The notes under the pieces were generated by a model. It saw only the letters and a program-made list of their open reading frames with translations, did not search any database and was not told the origin of the DNA. DNA of 13,150 bases, taken from Chloroflexota bacterium (GTDB lineage: Bacteria > Chloroflexota > UBA6077 > JACCZL01). The stretch is taken from assembly GCA_020845495.1 (NCBI GenBank), contig JADLFM010000052.1:1-13150 (forward strand), read 5' to 3'. Positions 1 to 6,916 of the stretch are shown piece after piece (position 1 is the stretch's first letter; every line of letters starts with the position of its first letter). Made by a program: the position numbers and the translations under genes.

Positions 1-128
<128 letters not shown>

Positions 129-207
129 TCTGGCACAATACTCGGGTTGGCAGGAGCTGGGCAACCGGCTTCCGCTTTCCTGACACTGCTCACGAGGACA
201 CACGGCG

Positions 208-372
208 ATGGCGAAGAAGGCCGACCGCAATCTGATCACCCTGGCGTGCCCGGATTGCAAGGAGCGCACCTACCACACCGAGAAGAACCGGCGGAACGAT
301 CCGGACCGGCTGGAGCTGCAGAAGTTCTGCCCGCGCTGCCGGAAGCACACCGCCCACCGCGAGACACGGTAG
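208..372 (+). CDS. rpmG: 50S ribosomal protein L33
   Basis: The gene encodes a 54-residue basic protein starting [19 protein letters not shown] and ending KHTAHRETR, with TAG at 370-372. It carries the two Cys pairs, CPDC and CPRC, of the zinc-ribbon form of L33. The conserved [18 protein letters not shown] block is intact. The ATG at 208 has only a weak purine stretch upstream (GAGGA near 193-197). The length is normal for bacterial L33. It sits between tuf and tRNA-Trp, its usual neighbourhood, so it is probably part of the same core translation cluster. It is too short to stand out among overlapping frames, but the protein sequence is unmistakable. Confidence 0.96.
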   Translation: MAKKADRNLITLACPDCKERTYHTEKNRRNDPDRLELQKFCPRCRKHTAHRETR

Positions 373-376
373 GACG

Positions 377-427
377 AGTTCTCAGTTTTCAGTCATCAGA
401 GGGAGCCCTCTGAGAACTGATGACTGA
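377..427. repeat. Interleaved inverted repeats after rpmG (A-B-A'-B' order)
   Basis: Two perfect inverted repeats are interleaved. AGTTCTCAG (377-385) is the reverse complement of CTGAGAACT (410-418), and TCAGTCATCAG (389-399) is the reverse complement of CTGATGACTGA (417-427). At the centre CAGAGGG (397-403) can also pair with CCCTCTG (406-412). The arms cannot all pair at once in a simple hairpin, so the RNA could form alternative hairpins or a pseudoknot. The central hairpin may end transcription of rpmG. The element could also belong to a dispersed intergenic palindrome family; one window cannot show this. Confidence 0.75.
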
Positions 428-452
428 TACCTGTCAGTTGTCGCTCGTCCGG

Positions 453-482
453 TTGTCGGCTCGCGCGCCGACATGCGATAAT
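453..482 (+). promoter_or_regulatory. Putative sigma-70-type promoter of tRNA-Trp
   Basis: TTGTCG at 453-458 and GATAAT at 477-482 are separated by 18 bp and resemble -35 and -10 boxes. Transcription would start near 489-491, about 20 nt before the mature tRNA. A 6-bp inverted repeat, GTCGGC (455-460) and GCCGAC (467-472), overlaps the -35 box and spacer and might be an operator or might be chance. This promoter would let the tRNA be transcribed apart from tuf-rpmG. Confidence 0.55.
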
Positions 483-511
483 CCGCGCAGGCACGGCCAG
501 CCGCGTCTCAG

Positions 512-587
512 ACGCGCGTAGCTCAATTGGCAGAGCAGCGGCCTCCAAATCCGCAGGTTGGGGGTTCGAGTCCCTCCGCGCGTGCCA
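512..587 (+). tRNA. trnW: tRNA-Trp (anticodon CCA)
   Basis: A full cloverleaf can be drawn. The acceptor stem is ACGCGCG (512-518) with CGCGCGT (577-583), then discriminator G584 and an encoded CCA (585-587). The D arm is GCTC (521-524) with GAGC (533-536). The anticodon loop is CTCCAAA (543-549) with CCA at 545-547. The T stem GGGGG/CCCTC (one G-U pair) closes the TTCGAGT loop. The last pair of the anticodon stem next to the loop is a C542-T550 mismatch. tRNA-Trp after tuf-rpmG is a classic order, usually followed by secE-nusG, which are absent here. Confidence 0.96.
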
Positions 588-601
588 GTGCTGACTCGAT
601 A

Positions 602-639
602 AGAAGGCCCCTCCCAGAGTGATCTGGGAGGGGCCTTCT
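602..639 (+). terminator. Strong hairpin terminator after tRNA-Trp
   Basis: A perfect 17-bp stem (AGAAGGCCCCTCCCAGA at 602-618 with its exact complement at 623-639) closes a GTGA tetraloop, 15 nt after the tRNA. The stem ends in CCTTCT but is followed only by GGTTGTCTG, so the U tract is weak. Its stability and place suggest intrinsic termination of the tRNA transcript. It is nearly symmetric and could act in both directions. Confidence 0.8.
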
Positions 640-786
640 GGTTGTCTGTACCGTAATGTGGACCGTAGTCCGAGGTGGGAGCTGTTCGAAGGACCCGCTA
701 GACAGCCTCTCGTGACTCCGGTCCCATGCTCCTCTGAGTACGTTTGCAGGCGATCTGCCGCGTCCTCATCCAGTGCCGGAACCGTG

Positions 787-1149
787 TTCGCGCGCCACCG
801 CCTGCTGATCGAGAATGCCACTGATCGGCTGGTGTTCGACCGCTACGTCGCCCCGAAGACCGAGGCCGCATGGCGCCAGCAGCGCTACCGCGCCCACCGC
901 GACAGCCTGAACGTCTTCCTGCACCATGACGATGTTGAGCCCACCAACAACAGCGCCGAGCGCGACCTGCGCCCCTCCGTCATCCACCGCAAGGTCATCG
1001 GCGGCTTCCGCTCCACCTGGGGCGCCGAGGCCTCCGCCATCCGCTCCACCATCCTCGCCACCGCTCGCAAGCAGGGCCGGAATCTCCTCGACGCCTGCCG
1101 CGCCGTCACAGGCCCGTTGCCCCTTCACGCTATCCCAGCCCGCTCGTAG
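787..1149 (+). pseudogene. IS66-family transposase, C-terminal remnant
   Basis: Only about the last 120 residues of an IS66 transposase remain. The block from FARHRLLIENATDR through VEPTNNSAERDLRPSVIHRK and VIGGFRSTWGAEASAIRSTI to CRAVTG is the end of the DDE_Tnp_IS66 domain plus its C-terminal extension, finishing with TAG at 1147-1149. Intact IS66 transposases are about 450-550 residues. The frame is open back to about 619, but residues before 787 show no family resemblance and run through the terminator hairpin. The first catalytic Asp residues are lost, so the protein cannot transpose. No accessory tnpA/tnpB ORFs or IS66 ends were seen. The 5' break point near 780 is approximate. Confidence 0.85.
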
Positions 1150-1175
1150 CCTCTACGTGGGTCGTTACGATATCT

Positions 1176-1337
1176 TTAACACTACTCTGGCGCCTTCCCA
1201 AACCCGGCCCTACTTTGGCGTCTTCGCGGCGTTTCCGACCTGCCTGAGGCGGGCTGACGGGCGCCATTTCGCTTGGTTTTGGGAAGTCCTCCACGTCGAT
1301 TCGCCCCTGGGAAGGCATGACGCCAGAGTAGTGTTAA
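1176..1337. mobile_element. MITE-like element with 17-bp perfect inverted ends and TTAA flanks
   Basis: TTAACACTACTCTGGCG (1176-1192) is the exact reverse complement of 1321-1337. The match continues inward after a 5-base gap on the right: CCTTCCCA (1193-1200) pairs with TGGGAAGG (1308-1315). A related inner arm, CTTCCCAAA (1194-1202) with TTTGGGAAG (1278-1286), is also present. The 162-bp interior has no convincing coding sequence. If TTAA is the duplicated target, the element is 154 bp with 13-bp perfect ends plus the interrupted extension. It is non-autonomous, and the mobilising transposase is unknown. The adjoining IS66 remnant is not an obvious partner, since IS66 elements usually make 8-bp duplications. 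Confidence 0.65.
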
Positions 1338-1359
1338 GTCATTCGACGCAACAGGGGCC

Positions 1360-1385
1360 GTTTTCGTGCCGCACGGCACGAAAAC
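1360..1385. terminator. Perfect 11-bp hairpin, possible terminator
   Basis: GTTTTCGTGCC (1360-1370) pairs perfectly with GGCACGAAAAC (1375-1385) around a GCAC loop. The T-rich arm is on the 5' side in the plus direction. It lies between the MITE-like element and the glycosyltransferase gene and may insulate that gene from upstream transcripts. Without a clear U tract the terminator role is a guess. Confidence 0.4.
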
Positions 1386-1489
1386 AACCTTGATTCATAG
1401 ACCAGTCTCTGGTGCTCCAAGGAAGGTGTCATGGGAACCAGGATACACGACGGTCATTTAACCCGTAGCGCATAGGGAAGCACAGCAGC

Positions 1490-3949
1490 ATGAGAATCGG
1501 CCTGCTGAACCCATGGGAACACGCCGCTGAGAATCAGCTGATCCCGGTACTCACGGCCGTCGCCAATCAGCTCGGACACACGGCGTTCGAGTGCAAGAAT
1601 ACACAAGATATCTTTCAGAAACAGCCCGACCTCATTATTTCAATGTCACGCACCCAGCCGAAGCTTACCAATGTGCCTACCTACGGCCTGCTTTTTGACC
1701 CGCGCGATATTCTGCTGCGGAAGGCAAGTTATCTTGACAATATCTATAGCTGGGATGGCGTATTCACTATCTTCGACAAGCTACAAGATTTCACTTCCGA
1801 TTTGATGTACGCAGCCCGCCGCGATGTGAGGGTAGGCTACTTCTATCCAACATGCCGAACCATTGTCTGGGATACGCCTATCGATTTCGGGTCAGCAACC
1901 CTCGCCTATTTTGGAACGAATTGGGATAGACGTCGCGAGAATGTCTTTACGCATCTTGACGGCGAACTGTGGATGGAAGTGTACGGGCCACCGCATGGCT
2001 GGACATTCTTGAAAGGTTCAACGTACAAGGGTTCACTGCCATTTGACGGTCACTCCGTGATCCAGCGCTACCACAACTCCGGCGCCGGACTTTGCCTATT
2101 CTCGGACAGCCACTTCGCAGACGATATTGTCACCAGTCGCATCTTCGAGGTTAGCGCAGCCGGCGCCATCATAATTGCCCCAAGGATGCCGTGGCTCGAA
2201 CATCACTACGGTGAGACGGTTCTCTATCTGGATCAGCACCTCCCAGACCAGGAAATAGCCGAGCAGATTCGCTCCCACATGGATTGGATCAGAAGTCACC
2301 CGTCTGAGGCCAGCGAGTTAGCAGCTGCCTCGCACAAGATCTTTACAGAGCAGTTCAGCATGGAGCGGCTGCTAGCAGGGGCACTCGACTTTCACGAGAC
2401 GTCGACGCCTACCACTAGCCTACCTGCAGAGACCCCTGACCTGACGGTCATCGTAACCTGTCAGAATAGGTCAGCATCGGCTCTGCGGCGCACATTCGAA
2501 AGTCTTGTACGGCAGGGGTACCCTTCGCTTCAGATCCTCGTGTCCGTGGGTGTAGATTCAGGCCTGGACGCGTTCTGCCGTGTGTTGGACGAGTACGCAG
2601 GACGTCTGCCGGGCATCTCCCTGCGGGTTGCGGATGGGCCATATGCTTCAGCACTGATCTGGGGGCCACTCCGTGCTTGTAGCGGTGATCTCGTAGCCGT
2701 AGTTGAGAGCGGCGATGAGTGGATGGATGGGCACATCGCATACGCACTGGCAGCCCGGTCTGCCAATGCGGGCGCGAAACTGCTCGTCTCGGGCTGCATT
2801 CAGCATCTGAGAGAGCCTTACCGCTCAGAGGGCGGCAATATGGAGATCAGGCGTCTGCGGCCATTCCCCTTCTTCTATCAGCCGCCTGATCCCGTCCGAG
2901 AAGCGCTCGACTTGCCGATTAGTTCCGTAATCTTTCAGCGGGACATACTCGACGCATGGAGCCTGCAAGATCCGCAACTCAACACGGGCAGTTCGGCGCA
3001 TCTGGTCATGTCCCTGCTGGAGAAGGCATCCCCCACCAGCACGTATCACGCCTCCACTGTGCACTATGACCCTGAGGTCGCGATCAGTGTCTGGCCGACG
3101 CCCGATCAGCTTGACGATCTGGCGCGTCTGCGCGCCCGATTCGTTGGGCGAACCTTCTCAGCGTTCCCACGATTGACCAACATTGATGCTCTGCGGGATG
3201 CGGTTCAGCGTGTTGAGAATCAGCAGCGGTTGGAGCAAGAGCGCAGGAGTAAGCATGGTGATGTCGTGGAGTACCTCCTGCCGCCGCAGTTCGCGTACGC
3301 GGTGGGCGCCGAGGCCAACTGGGACATTTGCGACACGCCAGTCACGTTGGCTGCGTTGCAGTTCCAGGGGACATCCCGCCCCGAAGATTCCTGCGCCGAC
3401 GGAATAGTCCTTCCTCTCATCATCGAGCCTGAGCCGCGACCGTGGGCCATTGGCCTCGTTTGGACGCCCACGCTCGTCGATGAACGGCCGCACGTAATTC
3501 GCATCATCTGCCGCATTGAGCGGGGAACAGCGGCCTTTGGTGTGCGAGCAGTTGCCAGCGAGCATATGGATCACCGTGTACTCGTCGGGAGCCATTCGGG
3601 GCACGTTGTGGTGAACCTGCCAGTGCGACACCCATCGACGTTCGGTGGCATTGTCATTCAAGCAGCCCACAGCGAAGAGCCGGTACGCGTCATACTAGAA
3701 CATGCTGAAGTTTTTGCCGCTAGTATACGGCTGCCCGTCTCTGAGATCGAACGGTTCATGGAAAGGCAGCAGATGCTCCGGGAGGAAGTCGACTCACTCA
3801 GTGCTGAGCGAGATGCACTCATACGGGAGTTGAGCGCTAGCCGCAATCGCATCCGCGAGATCCGAGCATCACGAGTGTGGCGACTCGGTCAGTTCTATTG
3901 GCGGCTGCATGGCTACCTTACCCGCCCGATACAGGGGCGCAGGAGATAG
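1490..3949 (+). CDS. Two-domain glycosyltransferase (CgeB-like GT-B + GT2) with C-terminal coiled coil
   Basis: This 819-residue protein starts MRIGLLNPWE at an ATG preceded by AGGGAAG. Residues 1 to about 302 resemble CgeB/Glyco_trans_1_2 proteins (GT-B fold), with TSRIFEVSAAGAIII at 215-229, where that family binds its donor. Residues about 316-520 are a GT-A (GT2-like) domain starting LTVIVTCQNRSASALRRTFE, with ESGDEW at 406-411 in place of the usual DxD region. About 600-740 is a beta-rich segment of unknown role. About 748-790 is a coiled coil, followed by SRVWRLGQFYWRL, a tail common in O-antigen and capsule glycosyltransferases. No signal peptide or membrane helix is seen, so it probably works at the cytoplasmic face in making a surface glycan. 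It is visibly less GC-rich than its neighbours, suggesting transfer. The sugars used cannot be told. Confidence 0.8.
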   Translation: MRIGLLNPWEHAAENQLIPVLTAVANQLGHTAFECKNTQDIFQKQPDLIISMSRTQPKLTNVPTYGLLFDPRDILLRKASYLDNIYSWDGVFTIFDKLQDFTSDLMYAARRDVRVGYFYPTCRTIVWDTPIDFGSATLAYFGTNWDRRRENVFTHLDGELWMEVYGPPHGWTFLKGSTYKGSLPFDGHSVIQRYHNSGAGLCLFSDSHFADDIVTSRIFEVSAAGAIIIAPRMPWLEHHYGETVLYLDQHLPDQEIAEQIRSHMDWIRSHPSEASELAAASHKIFTEQFSMERLLAGALDFHETSTPTTSLPAETPDLTVIVTCQNRSASALRRTFESLVRQGYPSLQILVSVGVDSGLDAFCRVLDEYAGRLPGISLRVADGPYASALIWGPLRACSGDLVAVVESGDEWMDGHIAYALAARSANAGAKLLVSGCIQHLREPYRSEGGNMEIRRLRPFPFFYQPPDPVREALDLPISSVIFQRDILDAWSLQDPQLNTGSSAHLVMSLLEKASPTSTYHASTVHYDPEVAISVWPTPDQLDDLARLRARFVGRTFSAFPRLTNIDALRDAVQRVENQQRLEQERRSKHGDVVEYLLPPQFAYAVGAEANWDICDTPVTLAALQFQGTSRPEDSCADGIVLPLIIEPEPRPWAIGLVWTPTLVDERPHVIRIICRIERGTAAFGVRAVASEHMDHRVLVGSHSGHVVVNLPVRHPSTFGGIVIQAAHSEEPVRVILEHAEVFAASIRLPVSEIERFMERQQMLREEVDSLSAERDALIRELSASRNRIREIRASRVWRLGQFYWRLHGYLTRPIQGRRR

Positions 3950-4345
3950 AATCTGCGGCCATCCGTGCCATCGTATGGACATCCTGACCAGGTCGTGATC
4001 GCAGAGGTGACGGCCGGTCCGGAGCCCGAGGACTGGCAGCGCGTCCGTTGTGTCGATGATGTCCAGGGGTAGCGCCTGCATGACTGAGCCTACTCCGACA
4101 GTGACCGCTTCTGGTCTGGAGCTGCGTGTCGACGCTTGGTGTGGCAGGCGTGTGCGACGGCCTGCTGGTAGCGTCGCCAGTGCGACCAGGCGAGGACGAA
4201 GTGGGCAGGCCCCTGTACAAACCTCATAAGTCAGAGTATTCTGTGCACGATAAAACAGGTCTGGGCGGCACGCTCAGGGCTGATGCGCCGTTAACTCCAC
4301 TAGTCAGGGTCACAGCGAGCATGCTCGTGGCCTAGGGGGAAGTCT
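3950..4345. other. Intergenic region with a transposase tail and a gene leader
   Basis: The stretch between the glycosyltransferase and the secreted repeat protein contains the minus-strand transposase fragment (about 4090-4230). 3954-4070 on the plus strand is a short open segment that I do not recognise. A 12-bp palindrome CGAGCATGCTCG (4316-4327) sits just upstream of the ribosome binding site AGGGGGA (4334-4340) of the next gene and might be an operator. No clear promoter boxes were identified. Confidence 0.5.
4090..4230 (-). pseudogene. C-terminal fragment of a transposase (IS701/IS4-like)
   Basis: Read on the minus strand, the frame ending at the TAG complementary to 4090-4092 gives FVLAWSHWRRYQQAVAHACH followed by TKRRHAAPDQ. 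This W-rich, RR-HQ-CH-RR pattern is typical of the last residues of DDE transposases of the IS701/IS4 type. The upstream frame closes with a stop just beyond 4230, so only about 45 codons survive and no catalytic residues remain. Assignment to a particular IS family is uncertain. It is another dead end left by a mobile element in this accessory stretch. Confidence 0.5.
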
Positions 4346-5302
4346 GTGGGCAGCAAGCAAGTCCAACAGGTCCGTGGGTTGTCTCGAGTAGTTGGCCGGC
4401 GTGGAATTATTGCCGCCTGTGCAGCAGCAGCAACAGCCATCGCTGATCGATTCGCCAATCAAGGGACGGCACAGGCGGCTGACAACGATCCTCTTCGTAT
4501 TGGCACGACCAACCTCGGCACTGCTCAAACAACTCTCGCCCGTACTAGTGGTGGCGCTGGAGTCGCTCTATATTCCGTTGATACGAATGGGACTGGAGCT
4601 AACTTTGGCATTCGGGGAGAGGCCACGGGTGCAGGCGTTGGCGTCTTCGGTGTTTCCGATTCTGGAATTGGTATCAAGGGAGCCAGCAATACCGGACCAG
4701 GGGCTTTTCTTGATTCGAACACCAGCACGGGCTTTCAGGGCCGATCCGTTTCGGGAATCGGTGTTATCGGATCAACGAACAACAACGTCCTGTTGTCAAC
4801 AGGACAGGCCCCACTCGGTGCGTTCGCAGCTCAGTTTGTGGGGGGGCATGGCGTCTTCATTGATGGCGATCTGCAGGTCACCGGCATGAAGAGCGCGGCT
4901 GTCCCTCACCGAGACGGTTCGCTGCGCAGGGTCTACTGCATGGAGAGCCCAGAGGCGTTCTTCGAGGACTTCGGAGAGGCGCATCTAGTCGGTGGGGCGG
5001 TACAGATCGCGATCGACACGGATTTCGCTTCTATTGTCCGAACGGACAATTATCACGTCTTTTTGACACCTTATGGAGACTCGAATGGCCTGTATGTTGC
5101 CAATCGGACACCAAGAGGTTTTGAGGTCCGTGAGCAGGGAGGGGGGAACTCATCGACACAGTTTTCCTATCGCATTGTAGCAACTCGAGGAGATAAGGCT
5201 CAGACTCGTCTCACTAGGACCACGCCTCCACCAAATCCGAAGACTCCGCCGCCCCCGAACTTTAGCGGGGACGAGTCCACGAGGAGAATCCGCGGCCGGT
5301 AA
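4346..5302 (+). CDS. Secreted GxxG-repeat surface protein with Tat-like signal
   Basis: This 318-residue protein starts at GTG with AGGGGGA five bases upstream. Residues 18-45 look like a Tat or Sec signal: an RR pair (18-19), the hydrophobic run GIIAACAAAATAI, and a possible AQA-A cleavage site near 45. Residues about 50-175 are low-complexity Gly/Ala/Ser/Thr repeats with recurring GVGVFGVSDSGIGIKGAS-like units of roughly 20 residues, which probably form a beta-helix or stacked beta structure. Residues about 195-282 form a compact domain with AFFEDFGEAHLVGG, YHVFLTPYGDSNGLYVANR and FEVREQGGGNSSTQFSYRIV, a module I recall from secreted proteins of Chloroflexota and similar bacteria. The tail is Pro-rich and basic. 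The role is unknown; a cell-surface or fibre-like structural role is an inference. Confidence 0.7.
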   Translation: MGSKQVQQVRGLSRVVGRRGIIAACAAAATAIADRFANQGTAQAADNDPLRIGTTNLGTAQTTLARTSGGAGVALYSVDTNGTGANFGIRGEATGAGVGVFGVSDSGIGIKGASNTGPGAFLDSNTSTGFQGRSVSGIGVIGSTNNNVLLSTGQAPLGAFAAQFVGGHGVFIDGDLQVTGMKSAAVPHRDGSLRRVYCMESPEAFFEDFGEAHLVGGAVQIAIDTDFASIVRTDNYHVFLTPYGDSNGLYVANRTPRGFEVREQGGGNSSTQFSYRIVATRGDKAQTRLTRTTPPPNPKTPPPPNFSGDESTRRIRGR

Positions 5303-5336
5303 ATGACTCTCTCAAGACGGCATCGAGGCTGCATGA

Positions 5337-5349
5337 CCTGCTGAGCAGG
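5337..5349 (+). promoter_or_regulatory. Hairpin overlapping the ribosome binding site of the IS5-like gene
   Basis: CCTGCT-G-AGCAGG is a perfect 6-bp palindrome around one base, and its right arm runs into AGGAGG (5347-5352), the Shine-Dalgarno of the transposase ATG at 5359. Such sequestration could reduce translation when the element is read from outside promoters, a known theme in insertion sequences. Only the palindrome itself is seen; its effect is inferred. Confidence 0.35.
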
Positions 5350-5358
5350 AGGTGCAGG

Positions 5359-5750
5359 ATGGCGAGGGCGAAGAAGGAACGAGTGCCACTGCCGGCGATC
5401 TGGCGGGTGCCGGATGAGTTGTGGAGGATTGCGGACCCGATCATCGCGGTAGTGGACTCGCCGAACCAGGTCGGTCCGACGCGGGTGCCGGCGCGGCCGA
5501 TCCTGGACGCGATCATCTCTTGGGGCGGACCGGGTGCCCGTAGAACCGGTTGCCAAGCGAGCACCCAACGACAGCATGGCCCATCAGGCGTTCCTGCGCT
5601 GGCGAAAGGCGGGGGTGTTTGCGCACCTGATCGAACGCTGTGAGGACCTTGGCGGGGTTGACTGGGAGTGGTAGGCGGACGGTGGGGCGATGAGGAATGC
5701 CAAGAATGGTCTGTTGTTTGGGATCTGGGGCGGGTGGGACCGTGGCGCGC
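5359..5750 (+). pseudogene. IS5-family transposase, decayed
   Basis: The reading frame begins with a strong AGGAGG and ATG. MARAKKERVPLPAIWRVPDE followed by LWRIADPIIAVVDSP and RPILDAII matches the N-terminal DUF4096-type domain of IS5/IS1031-like transposases. After about residue 55 the frame is lost, and family sequence resumes in another frame as AHQAFLRWRKAGVFAHLIER followed by CEDLGGVDWEW (about 5578-5671). A TAG at 5672-5674 stands where homologues carry Gln (WEWQAADGAM), and ADGGAMRNAKNG follows in the same frame. It therefore has at least a frameshift and a nonsense change, and the DDE core beyond is missing. It is inactive. No terminal repeats of an IS5 element were found. Confidence 0.8.
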
Positions 5751-6106
5751 GGTAACTGCGCGGGCTGCTGATCGGCGCGGGCGAGCGCCAGGTTTTCGGA
5801 CGCTTGGTGTGAAATTCATCCTCGGCTCCTATCAGATGGGGTCACGTGGCCTGATGCCACCAGGCTCGGCGCTCCCGAGTCTATTTGCGCGACCAAGAAG
5901 CGTCGTCTGTCGCACCGACAGGGCTCCGCAGCGGCGAGTGACTCCCTTTGGGCCGTTCGTGACTCGGTATCTCGCTGCTCAGCCGAATTTCATACCAAGC
6001 GTTTTTATCTCTTCCTTGCCGCCGCCCTCGTCATTCTCCGTCGTCTCATTCAGGCCGCTCGCTCCCGCTCCCGCTGGCCCACTCGGCCCTCTACCCGACG
6101 CCTCAA
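5675..6106. other. Non-coding stretch between IS5 remnant and lysozyme pseudogene
   Basis: After the decayed transposase tail the DNA holds the inverted-repeat element 5800-6002, then a pyrimidine-rich stretch (about 6001-6060) that leads into the lysozyme remnant. The open frame crossing it on the plus strand (5668-6132) has a composition and sequence that match no family I know. I see no RNA gene or clear promoter here. Confidence 0.5.
5800..6002. mobile_element. Small inverted-repeat element (MITE-like)
   Basis: ACGCTTGGTGTGAAATTC (5800-5817) matches the reverse complement of 5985-6002 at 17 of 18 positions. A CGGCT motif follows each arm on the inner side, five bases further in on the left. 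The 203-bp unit has no coding potential that I recognise and lies between two broken genes. No obvious target duplication was seen. It could be a non-autonomous element or the ends of a collapsed insertion sequence. Confidence 0.5.
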
Positions 6107-6874
6107 GTGACGCCTATTGCCGTGCGCTCTAAAGCGACGGGAGGGACGTCATATTGAAACCCGACGTTTGCCGGGAACTGGTTGGGCATCGAGGCTGCCG
6201 GCCTGGTGCGCGGTGCTTGCCACTTCGCCTTCGAGACCAGCGGCCAATCGTTTCCCGGCGACGGTCCGGAGGCGGAGTGTTTCGTGGCCGAACTCCGTCG
6301 CGCCGGCGGGGTGAAGCCCGGCGATCTGCTGGCGCTCGACATCGAAGACGGCAGCGGCGAGCTCGGGGACTGGTGCCTGCGCTGGCTCAAGCGTGTCGAG
6401 GTACTGACTGGTGTCCATCCGCTGCTCTACACCGGCGCATGGTTCAGCGCGCTGCACGGACTCGGTGCAGTGCCGGCGCTCGCCGAGTACCCGCTATGGC
6501 TGGCCGACTACGATGACGAATGGCCCGGCGCCCCACGGCCGTGGGAACAGGAGAGCATCTGGCAGTACAGCGACGCGGGGCGCGTGCCCGGTATCACCGG
6601 CGGTGTCAACATGAACCAGTTCCCCGGACCTCGCGAACAGTCGCTCGCGCTCGGCAAGCCGGGTTCGACACCGGCGCCCGCTCCAGACGCTTACATCGTT
6701 GGCCAGGGGATTCGCGACCTCATGACCGCGAATGGCGATGCGCCGGCGTCAGGTGAACTCCAGTTCAAACGGGGCGACAAAGATAGGTGGGCCGAGGCGT
6801 TCGGCCAGAGCGGAGCCCGCTATGTGTACGTCTCTTCGCTCAACCGCACCTTCCGCTACGAGCCTGCCGCCTGA
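6107..6874 (+). pseudogene. GH25 family lysozyme (muramidase), 5'-truncated with an in-frame stop
   Basis: GH25 enzymes cut the MurNAc-GlcNAc bond of peptidoglycan. In one frame the sequence reads VTPIAVRSKATGGTSY, TGA (6155-6157), then NPTFAGNWLGIEAAGLVRGA and CHFAFE, which is the family's VTFAVVKATEGTSYVNPTFA region broken by a stop. Downstream the frame is open to TGA at 6872-6874. It includes LLALDIED (the family's D-x-E strand), LLYTGAWF, YPLWLADYD and IWQYSDAGRVPGITGGVNMN. A separate C-terminal module of about 60 residues follows (DAYIVGQGIRDLMTANGDAP to FRYEPAA). The first strand with the catalytic DxS...Q is gone. Translation could restart at TTG 6182, but the product would lack part of the active site. 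Minus-strand frames over it are shadows. Confidence 0.75.
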
Positions 6875-6916
6875 CCTTTCCGCAGTGGGGGACTGATCGC
6901 GGGCCAATATCCTACA

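Larger units (their letters stand above)
1150..1489. other. Intergenic region between IS66 remnant and glycosyltransferase
   Basis: This 340-bp stretch holds the MITE-like element and the 11-bp hairpin. The remaining 100 bp before the next gene include a short AGGGAAG at 1474-1480, nine bases before the ATG, which is a usable ribosome binding site. I could not find a convincing -35/-10 pair. Small overlapping frames in it have no family resemblance. Confidence 0.6.

Noticed and set aside
588..786. Possible integrase attachment site or integrated element after tRNA-Trp
   Set aside because: No integrase gene and no repeat of the tRNA 3' end were found in the window, so only the rearranged context is reported.
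3954..4070. Short plus-strand frame giving QVVIAEVTAGPEPEDWQRV
   Set aside because: It reads like protein but is under 40 codons, has no start signal and no family I recognise; it is noted only in the intergenic entry.
5262..5819. Minus-strand frame of 185 codons opposite the IS5 remnant
   Set aside because: Arg/Pro/Ser-rich shadow. The plus strand carries recognisable transposase sequence in two frames.
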